A stretch of DNA of 64,000 nt from Companilactobacillus bobalius (GTDB lineage Bacteria > Bacillota > Bacilli > Lactobacillales > Lactobacillaceae). The DNA is taken from assembly GCF_009764355.1 (NCBI RefSeq), contig NZ_LNUA01000077.1:310001-374000 (forward strand), in the 5' to 3' direction. How positions within the stretch are numbered: the first letter of the stretch is position 1; each line of letters begins with the position of its first letter. Made by a program: the position numbers and the translations under genes. Positions 28,043-36,652 of the stretch are shown here, one piece after another. The notes beneath the pieces are model-generated. The model worked only from the letters and a program-made list of their open reading frames with translations, was not told the origin of the DNA and searched no databases.

Positions 28043-28156
28043 ATAGTTGATTTCTACCGAAGACTCAGGTGATGAAAGTCTTAATATCCTGCCGAGGCCA
28101 GAAGATTATTTCACTTAATCTCTGTGTCCCTTGGGCACAGAGATTTTATTTTTTAA
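28043..28156 (+). promoter_or_regulatory. L10 ribosomal protein leader with attenuator
   Basis: The stretch with CTACCGAAGACTCAGGTG and AATATCCTGCCGAGGC is the conserved Firmicutes L10 leader, to which the L10(L12)4 complex binds. A terminator (AATCTCTGTG/CACAGAGATT plus T run) follows at 28117-28156, so regulation is probably by attenuation as well as translation. Confidence 0.9.
28117..28156 (+). terminator. Attenuator of the L10 leader
   Basis: AATCTCTGTGTCCC pairs with GGGCACAGAGATT, followed by a T-rich run. Confidence 0.85.
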
Positions 28157-28206
28157 GCCGAAATTTGTAGATATTAACTAAAAAATTGTGGAGGTGAAAC
28201 GTAATA

Positions 28207-28713
28207 ATGAAGCAAGAAGTATTAGCACAAAAACAAGCACAAGTTGATGAAATTGCTAAGCAACTTACAGGCGCAAAGTCAGTCATCGTTGTTGACTACT
28301 TAGGTCTAACTGTTGAACAAGTAACAGAAATGCGTGCCGAATTACGTGAACAAAATGCTACTATGCAAGTTGTTAAGAATACAATCTTGAGACGTGCAGC
28401 TGAAAAAGCTGGTGTTGAAGGTCTAGAGAAGTTCTTCGTTGGACCTACAGCTATTGCTTACTCTGAAGAAGATCCTGTTGGACCTGCTAAGATCGCTGCT
28501 AAATTTGCTAAAGATGTTGACGCCGTTGAAATTAAGGGTGGAATCATCGAAGGTAAAGCCGCAACTCTTGACCAAATTCAAGAACTTGCAACATTACCAG
28601 ACAGAGATGGCATGCTATCTATGTTGGTATCTGTATTACAAGCTCCTGTTCGTGACTTTGCTATGGTTGTTAAGGCCGTTGCAGATAAAGAAGACGCTGG
28701 ACAAGAAGCATAA
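28207..28713 (+). CDS. rplJ: 50S ribosomal protein L10
   Basis: L10 is the base of the ribosomal stalk and anchors L7/L12 dimers. The 168-residue protein shows KSVIVVDYLGLTVEQVTEMR near residue 25 and a C-terminal helix for L12 binding. TGGAGGTG precedes the ATG. rplL follows 38 bp later. Confidence 0.97.
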   Translation: MKQEVLAQKQAQVDEIAKQLTGAKSVIVVDYLGLTVEQVTEMRAELREQNATMQVVKNTILRRAAEKAGVEGLEKFFVGPTAIAYSEEDPVGPAKIAAKFAKDVDAVEIKGGIIEGKAATLDQIQELATLPDRDGMLSMLVSVLQAPVRDFAMVVKAVADKEDAGQEA

Positions 28714-28751
28714 TTAACTAAAAAAACTCATAATATTTGGAGGATACAATA

Positions 28752-29120
28752 ATGGCTTTAGATACACAAAAGATTATCGATGATTTAAAAGAAGCTTCAA
28801 TTCTAGAACTAAACGACCTTGTTAAGGCTATCGAAGAAGAATTCGATGTTAAGGCTGCTGCTCCAGTTGCTGCTGCCGGTGCTGCTGGTGGCGACGCTGC
28901 TGCAGAAAAGGACTCATTCGACGTTGAACTTACAGAAGCAGGTCAAGAAAAGGTTAAGGTTATCAAGGAAGTTCGTGGTATCACAGGACTTGGCTTGAAG
29001 GACTCAAAGGACCTTGTTGATGGTGCTCCTAAGGTTATCAAGGAAGGCGTTGCTAAGGCTGACGCTGACGAAATGAAGACAAAGCTAGAAGCTGTTGGTG
29101 CAACAGTTACATTGAAGTAA
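28752..29120 (+). CDS. rplL: 50S ribosomal protein L7/L12
   Basis: L7/L12 recruits translation factors. The 122-residue protein has the N-terminal dimer domain (1-33), an Ala-rich hinge (about 35-52) and the C-terminal domain ([20 protein letters not shown]). The ATG at 28752 gives the standard [10 protein letters not shown] start with GGAGGA 7 bp upstream. A terminator follows, and rpoB does not appear next; the cluster breaks after the RsmC-like gene. Confidence 0.97.
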   Translation: MALDTQKIIDDLKEASILELNDLVKAIEEEFDVKAAAPVAAAGAAGGDAAAEKDSFDVELTEAGQEKVKVIKEVRGITGLGLKDSKDLVDGAPKVIKEGVAKADADEMKTKLEAVGATVTLK

Positions 29121-29138
29121 TTCACTTTAATGATAAAA

Positions 29139-29166
29139 TTAATCCTCGTAAGAGGATTTTTTTTTA
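29139..29166 (+). terminator. Terminator after rplL
   Basis: AATCCTC pairs with GAGGATT around GTAA, followed by about eight T. Confidence 0.88.
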
Positions 29167-29192
29167 CCCTCAAATAGAGAAAGGGGAAAATT

Positions 29193-29795
29193 ATGGCTAA
29201 TCAGTATTTTGATAATACACCGGATCTAGAACACGAATTAAAGAAATTCGATTTTACGCTTAGAAACCATAATCTTAAATTTATTTCTGATAGTGGAGTT
29301 TTTTCACGTCAAACGATTGATTATGGTTCAAGAGTTTTAATTGAAGCAATTGATTTTCAAAATATTCCTGAAGGTAATATTTTGGATGTTGGTTGTGGAT
29401 ATGGACCTATTGGCTTAGCTCTGGCTAAAGAACAAAAATCCCGTCAAGTTACAATGGTTGACGTCAATCTTAGAGCTTTAGACCTAGCTAAACAAAATGC
29501 CGCTAACAATAGTATCGAAAACGTGGACATTTTTGAGTCAGATGTTTATAAAGATGTCGATAAAAAATATGCGTTGATTGTTTCCAATCCACCAGTCCGT
29601 GCGGGTAAGAATGTTGTTACCGCAATTTTGGAGGAGTCTAAGAACTACTTGTTAAATAGTGGCGAGCTTTGGATCGTTTTACAAAAGAAGCAAGGTGCAC
29701 CATCAGCTAAGAAGTTGATGGAGAAGACTTTTGGCAATGTCGAAATTGTTGTTCGAGATAAAGGTTATTATATTTTAAAAAGTAAATTGATTTAA
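29193..29795 (+). CDS. RsmC-like class I SAM methyltransferase
   Basis: The 200-residue protein is a single-domain relative of RsmC (B. subtilis YbxB), which sits at the same place after rplL. It has the SAM motif LDVGCGYGPIGLAL near residue 66 and the catalytic NPPVRAGK near 130, typical for guanine-N2 methylation of 16S rRNA. AAAGGGGA precedes the ATG. The target is inferred from family and place. Confidence 0.9.
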   Translation: MANQYFDNTPDLEHELKKFDFTLRNHNLKFISDSGVFSRQTIDYGSRVLIEAIDFQNIPEGNILDVGCGYGPIGLALAKEQKSRQVTMVDVNLRALDLAKQNAANNSIENVDIFESDVYKDVDKKYALIVSNPPVRAGKNVVTAILEESKNYLLNSGELWIVLQKKQGAPSAKKLMEKTFGNVEIVVRDKGYYILKSKLI

Positions 29796-29839
29796 ATTTT
29801 TGCTCAATATGGTATATTTTGTGTTGGAGGCGTTTACAT

Positions 29840-30154
29840 ATGAAGAAGAAATTAATTATTTTGACGATATTATCCGCCGTTTCAGCGGGATCATTTTTTG
29901 CAGTACGTAAATTGAATCATTTTATGAAAGATAAGGCTGTCAAACAAGACCGTAAGAAATTAGAGTCCTTGGTTGATAAATATCTACATGGCAACGAAAA
30001 ACTACTGGAATTTGTTGGGACTTTATCTGATAGTCAAGTTAGAGAATTAGTTGAAATTTTGGACTCAATTCAAAAACAAAGAGATCAGTTAAAGTTGAAA
30101 TCACCAGCAATTCCAGAATATTTGGAAAAGAAAGTAACTCAATTACTCAATTAA
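29840..30154 (+). CDS. Small membrane-anchored hypothetical protein, 104 residues
   Basis: No named family recognised. It begins with a basic pair and a hydrophobic helix (about 3-22, LIILTILSAVSAGSFFAV), followed by a charged, helical, probably coiled-coil region to the end. The ATG at 29840 has TTGGAGG 9 bp upstream; the ORF is open further upstream, but that stretch has no ribosome site. It ends 1 bp before tadA and is co-transcribed with it. Confidence 0.7.
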   Translation: MKKKLIILTILSAVSAGSFFAVRKLNHFMKDKAVKQDRKKLESLVDKYLHGNEKLLEFVGTLSDSQVRELVEILDSIQKQRDQLKLKSPAIPEYLEKKVTQLLN

Positions 30155-30155
30155 T

Positions 30156-30632
30156 ATGATATTTTCAGAAGAAAAAATAAATAATTACATGGATCTAGCT
30201 TTAGATGAAGCTAAAAAAGCCGGTGAACGTAAAGAAGTTCCGATTGGTTGTATTATCGTTGATAATCAAACTGGTGAAGTGATTTCAGTAGGCTCAAATG
30301 AACGTGAGGAAACTCAAAATGCTATTAAACACGCGGAGATTATTGCGATTGAAGCGGCCTGTGCAAAAGTAGGTAGTTGGCGTTTGGAGCACACGAGTTT
30401 ATTTGTGACTTTGGAACCATGTCCAATGTGTGCCGGTGCTATTATTAATAGCCGTATTGAAGAGGTTATTTTTGGTGCTAGTGATCCCAAGGCTGGATCA
30501 GTTGGTTCAATTAATAATTTACTGGCGGAGACTAGATATAATCATCAACCAGAGGTTCTCAGTGGTATTAAGGAACAAGAAGCTGGGGATCTTTTAAGAA
30601 ATTTCTTTAGAGAAATTCGCCGCAAAAAGTAG
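30156..30632 (+). CDS. tadA: tRNA-specific adenosine deaminase
   Basis: TadA converts A34 to inosine in tRNA(Arg) (ACG). The 158-residue protein has the cytidine-deaminase zinc site HAEIIAIEAAC (His and catalytic Glu) near 63 and PCPMCAGAII near 91. It starts 1 bp after the previous stop with no strong ribosome site, so coupling is likely. tadA, SRP RNA and dnaX stand in the order found in other Firmicutes. Confidence 0.95.
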   Translation: MIFSEEKINNYMDLALDEAKKAGERKEVPIGCIIVDNQTGEVISVGSNEREETQNAIKHAEIIAIEAACAKVGSWRLEHTSLFVTLEPCPMCAGAIINSRIEEVIFGASDPKAGSVGSINNLLAETRYNHQPEVLSGIKEQEAGDLLRNFFREIRRKK

Positions 30633-30661
30633 AAAAAAACTATTATTTATAGTATGATAGT

Positions 30662-30766
30662 TATTGCCGCAAGGCCTTAGGGCAATGATGCTCTTGTGAA
30701 CTGTGTCAGATCCGGAAGGAAGCAGCACTAAGCAGGGTGTGTCATGTGCCTTTTGTTATGCATATA
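30662..30766 (+). ncRNA. ffs: Signal recognition particle RNA, small bacterial type
   Basis: The stretch contains the conserved apical loop of domain IV (GTGTCAGATCCGGAAGGAAGC then GCAGGGTG). It bases the SRP that delivers membrane proteins with Ffh. Arms on both sides (GCCGCAAGGC; TGTGCCTTTTG) give the long hairpin. It lies between tadA and dnaX and is followed by a terminator. A TATGAT box at 30653-30658 is a likely -10. Exact ends are estimates. Confidence 0.92.
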
Positions 30767-30768
30767 AG

Positions 30769-30799
30769 CCTCCTAACCAATTTGGTTAGGAGTTTTTTT
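30769..30799 (+). terminator. Terminator of SRP RNA
   Basis: CTCCTAACCAA pairs with TTGGTTAGGAG, followed by seven T. Confidence 0.93.
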
Positions 30800-30895
30800 G
30801 TGGCTATTTTGAAATATGATGTAATTTTTTTCCAAGCAGTATTTGTCAAAAATCTTGTGGTAAAATTTACATATTAGATTTTTAAAGGAGTTAAA

Positions 30896-32620
30896 ATGGC
30901 ATATCAAGCACTTTATCGAGTTTGGCGTCCCCAAACTTTTTCTGATGTAATCGGCCAAGATGTTATTACTCAGACACTGCGCAATGCGGTTGCTAGTCAG
31001 ATGACTAGTCATGCTTATTTGTTCAGTGGTCCACGTGGTACTGGTAAAACATCTTGTGCCAAAATTTTAGCCAAAGCGGTGAATTGCCTTAATCCACATG
31101 ATGGCGAACCGTGCAATGAATGTGAAATTTGCAAAGCTGCAAATGAAAACCGTTTGAATGATGTAATTGAAATTGATGCGGCTTCAAACAATGGTGTTGA
31201 AGAGATCCGTGATATTAGAGACAAAGTAAAATACGCACCAACCGAAGCCAAGTTTAAAGTTTACATTATCGATGAAGTTCATATGCTTTCACAAGGTGCC
31301 TTCAATGCTTTATTGAAGACTTTGGAAGAACCACCGGCTAATGTCATGTTCATTTTGGCTACAACTGAACCACAAAAGATTCCTGCAACAATTATTTCTA
31401 GAACACAGAGTTTCAATTTCCGTCGTATTTCACGTCAGGATATTTTGAAACGAATGGAATTTATTTTAAATGATAAGAATATCAAATATGATGAAGAAGC
31501 TTTGAACATTATCGCTGCTTCCGCTGAAGGTGGAATGCGTGATGCTTTGAGTATTTTGGATCAGGCTTTGTCATATGGTGATGATGAATTAACCTTGAAG
31601 AACGCCCAAGAAGTAACGGGTGCTTTGAGTAATGAACAGATTGTTTCCTATATGACAGCTATCGCTGAAAATAATCCAGCCGAAGCTTTAACTAATTTGT
31701 ATCAGATTTTAGCTAGTGGACGTTCAGCGTTACGTTTTACAGAAATGATTATTCGCGTTTGTCGAAATCTTATTTTGTATAATTCTGATTCGGATTTGTC
31801 TAGTAAGATGGATAAGTCAGTAATGACCGATGAATTATTGGCTATCTCAGATAAATTTGATAATTCACGTCTGTTTTATATTGTTGATCAAGTCAGTGCA
31901 ACGCAAAAGAATTTGAAAAACTCGAATCAAACTGATATTTATATGGAAATTTTGACCGTTAAAATCAGTGAACCAAAAATTGCTCAACAGAGTGCAGCGC
32001 CGGCAGCAACCAGTGAGACTAATGATAATCAGGTTGGCAGTGCTGAATTAGATAAGTTGAGAGATGAAGTTTCACATTTACAAAATGAAGTAAAAGACCT
32101 TTCGACAGGGACTGTGGTCAAGAAAGCAGAACCTAAGAAAACTCGTCGTCGGGCTAATACGAATGCTCGTTTGAACAAGACAGCTATCTATAAAGTTTTG
32201 GGTAGTGCAACTAAAAAAGATCTAATGGCTGCTAAAGAAATTTGGCCTGACCTAATGAGTATGCTTTCCATAACTCAACGTGCTATGATGAAAGTCGCAG
32301 AACCTGTGGCTGCATCGTCAGAAGGTGTTGTAGTAGCTTTTGATTATGAGATGTGGTTTGAACAGGCTCAAGATGATTCAGAGTTTTTAAAGGAATTAGA
32401 AAACAATGTTAGTCGTTTGATGAAGAAGGATTCTCAAATTGTTTTAGTTCCTAAAGCTGATTGGCCAAAGATTCGCAAAGAATATATTAATAATAATATT
32501 GATTTAAACAATCAAGGCAATGTAGAATCAAAGCAAGAACCAAAAAAGAAAACTGATCCCACCGTTGATGAAGCTGTAAAATTATTTGGTGACGATATAG
32601 TTGATATAAAAAATGACTAG
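30896..32620 (+). CDS. dnaX: DNA polymerase III subunits gamma/tau
   Basis: DnaX is the clamp-loader ATPase. The 574-residue protein has Walker A GPRGTGKTS near residue 45, a zinc site (CLNPHDGEPCNECEIC), DEVHMLSQGAFNALLKTLEEPP, and a C-terminal tau-like domain after a charged linker (about 360-430). AAAGGAG precedes the ATG. No slippery A run that would make a short gamma form is obvious. It is followed by ybaB and recR, the standard order. Confidence 0.96.
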   Translation: MAYQALYRVWRPQTFSDVIGQDVITQTLRNAVASQMTSHAYLFSGPRGTGKTSCAKILAKAVNCLNPHDGEPCNECEICKAANENRLNDVIEIDAASNNGVEEIRDIRDKVKYAPTEAKFKVYIIDEVHMLSQGAFNALLKTLEEPPANVMFILATTEPQKIPATIISRTQSFNFRRISRQDILKRMEFILNDKNIKYDEEALNIIAASAEGGMRDALSILDQALSYGDDELTLKNAQEVTGALSNEQIVSYMTAIAENNPAEALTNLYQILASGRSALRFTEMIIRVCRNLILYNSDSDLSSKMDKSVMTDELLAISDKFDNSRLFYIVDQVSATQKNLKNSNQTDIYMEILTVKISEPKIAQQSAAPAATSETNDNQVGSAELDKLRDEVSHLQNEVKDLSTGTVVKKAEPKKTRRRANTNARLNKTAIYKVLGSATKKDLMAAKEIWPDLMSMLSITQRAMMKVAEPVAASSEGVVVAFDYEMWFEQAQDDSEFLKELENNVSRLMKKDSQIVLVPKADWPKIRKEYINNNIDLNNQGNVESKQEPKKKTDPTVDEAVKLFGDDIVDIKND

Positions 32621-32632
32621 GAGGAATTATTT

Positions 32633-32962
32633 ATGAGTAAAGGTATGCCAAATATGGGTGGAATGGGTGGCAACATGGCCAACATTATGCGCCAAGCCCA
32701 AAAGATGCAAAAAGAAGTTCAAGCAACAACTGAAGAACTTAACAAAACAGAATATACAGGTAAGTCAGTTGATGATTTTGTCACAGTTAAAGTAACTGGT
32801 GATAAGAAGATTGCTGATATGACAATCAGTGAAAAGATCATTGATCCAGATGATCCAGACACTTTGCAAGATATGTTGATCGATGCTTTGAATAATGCCT
32901 TCGAAGCCGTTGATAATGATAAAGAAGCTAAATTAGGTAAATACACAAACGGGTTGATGTAA
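32633..32962 (+). CDS. YbaB/EbfC family nucleoid-associated protein
   Basis: The 109-residue protein forms a tweezer-like dimer that binds DNA in relatives. It has a Met/Gly-rich N-terminus (1-20), a helix ([19 protein letters not shown]) and the core strand pattern with [15 protein letters not shown] precedes the ATG. It overlaps recR by one base (TAATG), and the dnaX-ybaB-recR order is conserved. Confidence 0.95.
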   Translation: MSKGMPNMGGMGGNMANIMRQAQKMQKEVQATTEELNKTEYTGKSVDDFVTVKVTGDKKIADMTISEKIIDPDDPDTLQDMLIDALNNAFEAVDNDKEAKLGKYTNGLM

Positions 32963-33561
32963 TGAAATATCCAGAACCAATATCAAAATTAATTGATAGT
33001 TATATGATGTTACCAGGAATTGGTCGCAAAACTGCAACCAGAATGGCATTCTTTACACTTGGAATGGACAAAGACCAAGTGCAAGAGTTTGCTGATAATT
33101 TAATTTCCGCAAAGACAGATTTGAAGAGTTGTAAAATTTGTGGAAATATTACTACTGAGGATATTTGTAATATATGTAGTGATAAGAGTCGTGATCAGTC
33201 AGTTATTTTAGTCGTTGAACAAGCTAAAGATATTATGTCTTTGGATGATATGAATGGTTATAATGGCTTGTATCACGTTCTAGGAGGGGTCTTATCGCCA
33301 GTCGATGGAGTTGGCCCAGAAGATTTGAATATTAAGTTGTTGCTGAATCGCTTAAAGACTAATCAGAATGTTAAAGAATTAATTATTGCAACTAATGCGA
33401 CGCCAGAAGGAGAAGCAACTGCTCAATATTTAGCCAAATTAGTTAAGCCAGCAGGAATAAAAGTAACTAGATTAGCACATGGATTAGCTGTTGGATCTGA
33501 TATTGAATACGCGGATGAAATGACTTTGAAGAGTGCGGTTCTAGGTCGCAGGGAGATTTAA
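32962..33561 (+). CDS. recR: Recombination mediator RecR
   Basis: RecR works with RecF/RecO to load RecA on gapped DNA. The 199-residue protein has the helix-hairpin-helix ([15 protein letters not shown] near 15), a four-Cys zinc finger ([16 protein letters not shown] near 57) and a Toprim domain ([13 protein letters not shown] onward). The ATG overlaps the ybaB stop by one base. Confidence 0.96.
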   Translation: MKYPEPISKLIDSYMMLPGIGRKTATRMAFFTLGMDKDQVQEFADNLISAKTDLKSCKICGNITTEDICNICSDKSRDQSVILVVEQAKDIMSLDDMNGYNGLYHVLGGVLSPVDGVGPEDLNIKLLLNRLKTNQNVKELIIATNATPEGEATAQYLAKLVKPAGIKVTRLAHGLAVGSDIEYADEMTLKSAVLGRREI

Positions 33562-33562
33562 C

Positions 33563-33850
33563 ATGTTTGGTAGAAAAAAAATATCTGTCCAGAAAATGGA
33601 AGATGATCGCCTCTTAGATAATATTCATCAGATTCAACAAAGAATTGGTAATACACAAAGAATGATGAACAATTCGGTTGATATCGATGATACGACAAGA
33701 ATCAGGTTAAAACTTGATCAGTTGAAGTATCAATTCTTGTATCTAGAAGCAAGAAGAAGAAAAGCTAAAGCTAAGGCTACAACAAATATTATTTTCGGAG
33801 ACGAGGATACATTTTTGAAGCAACCTAGTCGTGCTGAAAAACACTGGTAA
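33563..33850 (+). CDS. YaaL family protein (DUF2508)
   Basis: The 95-residue basic helical protein (start MFGRKKISVQKMEDDRLL; middle LEARRRKAKAKA) belongs to the YaaL family, encoded after recR in Firmicutes, with unknown function. It starts 1 bp after the recR stop. A structured repeat, not a simple terminator, follows. Confidence 0.85.
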   Translation: MFGRKKISVQKMEDDRLLDNIHQIQQRIGNTQRMMNNSVDIDDTTRIRLKLDQLKYQFLYLEARRRKAKAKATTNIIFGDEDTFLKQPSRAEKHW

Positions 33851-33867
33851 TTAGTTAAGGCGGATTG

Positions 33868-34062
33868 TGCTTAATTTCCGTCTTCCATAAAAATTGGGAA
33901 TACCTTGGAACGCCATGGGCGCGACTTGAAGCTAATTATTTTACACTTTGTGTAAAATAATGGATCTCCAAGATCGGCCTCATTGTAAATGGCAAAGCCA
34001 TTAACAATGATCTCATGGCTGAAGGTATTTCCAATTTTTCCTCCAGACTAGATAGTGTTTTA
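33868..34062 (+). repeat. Dispersed structured repeat, copy 2
   Basis: This copy has an outer stem of AAAATTGGGAATACCTT (from 33887) with AAGGTATTTCCAATTTT, a GCCATG/CATGGC stem, an arm with ATTATTTTACAC/GTGTAAAATAAT, and an arm with ATGGC/GCCAT. Differences from copies 1 and 3 occur in matched pairs. It follows the yaaL gene. An inverted core-less fragment lies at 34195-34255. Confidence 0.85.
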
Positions 34063-34078
34063 GTTAACTTAAAATAAA

Positions 34079-34157
34079 AAACAGTATTTATTTAGAATTC
34101 CGTTAGTGCGTATAAAATATACGTATGGAGTTTCTGAATAGATACTGTTATTTTTTT
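34079..34157 (+). terminator. Long-stem terminator before tmk
   Basis: AACAGTATTTATTTAGAA pairs with TTCTGAATAGATACTGTT around a looped middle, followed by ATTTTTTT. It may end the dnaX-ybaB-recR-yaaL unit. Arms resemble the hairpin at 4093-4153. Confidence 0.75.
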
Positions 34158-34194
34158 ACTTTAAATATTAGAAAAACAGATGATTAAATAGAAT

Positions 34195-34255
34195 AGGATT
34201 CGGTCCAGACCAATCGAGCTTGTTGTGGAGGACGTCATACTTAATCTCTTAGAAT
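34195..34255 (-). repeat. Inverted, core-less fragment of the structured repeat
   Basis: The reverse complement reads like the left flank of the structured repeat (GACGTCCTCCACAA) joined to a short right-flank-like stretch. A close relative lies at 38541-38600. The rest of this 474-bp gene-free stretch holds repeat copy 2 and a terminator. Confidence 0.55.
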
Positions 34256-34324
34256 AATATCTTAGGAAGTTTCATTTATTTCCAATTTCAAGTAAAATAG
34301 TAGTAATCATCTAGGAGAGATTAT

Positions 34325-34975
34325 ATGTCAGGAATATTTATTTCGTTTGAAGGACCAGATGGGGCTGGTAAGACGACAGCTCTGAAAAAAATTATGCCAC
34401 TATTGCAGGCCAAAACCGATAAGGAGATTGTCTTATCTAGGGAACCCGGTGGTAGTCAAATTTCTGAAAAAATCAGAAAAATCATTTTGGATATTCATGA
34501 TGAAGAGATGGATGCCAGAACAGAAGCACTATTATATGCAGCAGCTAGACGTCAACATTTAATCGATGTAATTTTACCAACCTTATCTGAGGGTAAAATT
34601 ATGTTGAGTGATAGATTTGTTGACAGTTCAATTGCTTATCAAGGCGGAGGCCGTCAAATCGGTACTAAAGAAGTCGCTGATATTAACAATTTTGCGATTG
34701 AAGGGCACTTACCAGATTTAACAATTTACTTTGACGTGACTCCCGATGTAGGATTAGCTCGAATCAAGAAAGATCATGCCGGACAAATGGATCGTTTGGA
34801 GAAGGCTGCTATGAGTTTCCACGAGCGTGTCTATGATTCTTACAAAGAGATTGTCAAAGATAATACTGAACGTATCAAGACTGTTGATGCAGCCCAAGCA
34901 CCTGATAAAGTGGTTCAGGATGCTGTTGAAATTATTGTGCAAAGATTTCCTAATATTTTTACTAAAGGAGAATAA
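34325..34975 (+). CDS. tmk: Thymidylate kinase
   Basis: Tmk phosphorylates dTMP to dTDP. The 216-residue protein shows the P-loop FEGPDGAGKTTALK near residue 8, the DR motif in LSDRFVDSSIAYQGGGR near 95, and the Arg-rich lid region. AGGAGAG precedes the ATG. It starts the tmk-darA-holB-yabA-rsmI operon. Confidence 0.96.
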   Translation: MSGIFISFEGPDGAGKTTALKKIMPLLQAKTDKEIVLSREPGGSQISEKIRKIILDIHDEEMDARTEALLYAAARRQHLIDVILPTLSEGKIMLSDRFVDSSIAYQGGGRQIGTKEVADINNFAIEGHLPDLTIYFDVTPDVGLARIKKDHAGQMDRLEKAAMSFHERVYDSYKEIVKDNTERIKTVDAAQAPDKVVQDAVEIIVQRFPNIFTKGE

Positions 34976-34977
34976 CA

Positions 34978-35304
34978 ATGAAATTAATTTTAGCCATCAT
35001 TCAAGACAAAGATAGTCAACAACTACAAGAAAAGCTTGTTAAGGGCGGCTTTAGAGCTACCCAATTACCATCTACTGGTGGTTTCTTGAAAGCTGGTAAT
35101 TGTACCTTTATTATTGGTGTTGAAGAAGAGAAGGTTGATGATGTCTTAGCAATTATCAAGAAGAATTGTCACACACGTTCTCAATACGTTACACCAACAT
35201 TTTTAATGCCAGAAGCAGCTTCGAGTTTGTCCGAGCCTATTGAAGTACAAGTTGGCGGTGCTACTTGCTTCATTTTGCCAGTTGATAAATTTGTGAGATT
35301 CTAA
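34978..35304 (+). CDS. darA: Cyclic-di-AMP receptor DarA/PstA
   Basis: DarA is a PII-like trimer that binds c-di-AMP; its output is not known. The 108-residue protein shows the family start MKLILAIIQDKDSQQL, TQLPSTGGFLKAGN with ligand-contact residues near 30, and the end GGATCFILPVDKFVRF. It lies 2 bp after tmk, as in B. subtilis (yaaQ), with AAAGGAG upstream. It shows that the organism uses c-di-AMP, although no cyclase gene is in this window. Confidence 0.95.
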   Translation: MKLILAIIQDKDSQQLQEKLVKGGFRATQLPSTGGFLKAGNCTFIIGVEEEKVDDVLAIIKKNCHTRSQYVTPTFLMPEAASSLSEPIEVQVGGATCFILPVDKFVRF

Positions 35305-35306
35305 AA

Positions 35307-36260
35307 ATGGAGAGTTTACAAACTGAGCAGCCTAAAGTTGTTCAAGAATTTCAAAAAATTATTTCTTCTAATATGTTGTCACATGCGTATTTAATCGATA
35401 GTGCTTCTTCCAAAGTTAGACAGCAGATGGCTATTTGGTTAGCCCAGAGTCAATTCTGTGAGAATCTTCAAGATGGCGCCCCTGATCAGACTTGTCAAAA
35501 ATGTCGTACAATTGCCCTTGGGGATAACCCCGATGTTTTGGAAGTGGAAACTGAGAAGCAGAGTATTGGTGTCGATGATATTAAATTCTTTAAAAAAGAA
35601 GCTAATATGACGGCGACACAAGGAAAAAGACGAATCTTGATTATCGATGAAGCTGAGAAGATGACGAACGCAGCTAGTAATAACTTGTTAAAAACAATTG
35701 AAGAACCAGAAGGTAATCTGATGATTATTTTATTGGCTGATTCTGCAAAACAACTTTTACCAACGATTCAATCACGTGTACAGATTTTTCATTTGTCGAA
35801 TAAGAGTAATGAAGAAGAAATCGAAAGTTTAATCAACGAAGGATTCAAAAAAGAACAAGCTGAAAATGCCTTGAAAGTCACCGATATTAAATATTTGGAA
35901 AGTATTACAGCTGATAAGTACCAATCGTTATTAACCGCAATTACGAATTGGTTAAAAGAAATCAATAAACAAAAAATAAATAGTTTTATCGACATTCAGA
36001 CTGATATCATGCCTTTAGTAGAGAATAAAAATCAGCAACATTTGGTTTTCGACATGTTGAATCAAATGTTTAGTGATATATTATCAATTAGGTACAATTT
36101 AGAAAAATCAACATTAACGACGCAAGATTTACTCTCAAATAAAGGGATCAAAAAAATTGTAAAGATGTCTGATGACTTATTCACAGCCGAACAGATGTGG
36201 AAAAGTAATGTATCGTTTCAAGCAATTTTAGAAGATTTGTCATTAAAATTTGTGGATTAG
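35307..36260 (+). CDS. holB: DNA polymerase III delta' subunit
   Basis: HolB is the stator of the clamp loader. The 317-residue protein has the zinc site (CENLQDGAPDQTCQKC near 50), IDEAEKMTNAASNNLLKTIEEP (SRC-type ATPase motifs) and lacks a working Walker A, as expected for delta'. It starts 2 bp after darA. yaaR and ricT, present nearby in B. subtilis, are missing. Confidence 0.94.
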   Translation: MESLQTEQPKVVQEFQKIISSNMLSHAYLIDSASSKVRQQMAIWLAQSQFCENLQDGAPDQTCQKCRTIALGDNPDVLEVETEKQSIGVDDIKFFKKEANMTATQGKRRILIIDEAEKMTNAASNNLLKTIEEPEGNLMIILLADSAKQLLPTIQSRVQIFHLSNKSNEEEIESLINEGFKKEQAENALKVTDIKYLESITADKYQSLLTAITNWLKEINKQKINSFIDIQTDIMPLVENKNQQHLVFDMLNQMFSDILSIRYNLEKSTLTTQDLLSNKGIKKIVKMSDDLFTAEQMWKSNVSFQAILEDLSLKFVD

Positions 36261-36271
36261 TAGGTGAAATC

Positions 36272-36634
36272 ATGGCAGAGAAAGATTTATATGATGAATT
36301 TGAAACAATCACAAATCAACTAAATGATATAAGTAAAAAGGTTTCTTTGCTAAAAGAGGAACTATCCGATACTTTGGAAAAAAACGAAGAGATTAAGTTG
36401 GAAAACCAAAATCTTCGCAAACATTTAGAAAAGGTTGGCTACGAGGAAAAGGATTTTAATGGTAACACGTTATCTGGTTCGCGATTGAATTTGGAAAAGC
36501 TATATCGCAAAGGATTCCATGTTTGCCAACAATATTACGGTTCACACCGCGATAATGACGAGGAATGTCTTTTCTGCATGAATGTTTTGTACGGAACTAA
36601 CTGGAAAAAGAATAAAAAAGTTAAAAAGATTTAA
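36272..36634 (+). CDS. yabA: Replication initiation control protein YabA
   Basis: YabA ties DnaA to the DnaN clamp and prevents over-initiation. The 120-residue protein has an N-terminal leucine-zipper coiled coil (about 5-55) and a C-terminal zinc motif in HVCQQYYGSHRDNDEECLFC near 83-102. GTAGGTG precedes the ATG. Confidence 0.94.
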   Translation: MAEKDLYDEFETITNQLNDISKKVSLLKEELSDTLEKNEEIKLENQNLRKHLEKVGYEEKDFNGNTLSGSRLNLEKLYRKGFHVCQQYYGSHRDNDEECLFCMNVLYGTNWKKNKKVKKI

Positions 36635-36652
36635 GTAAGGGGAGCTATTTGA

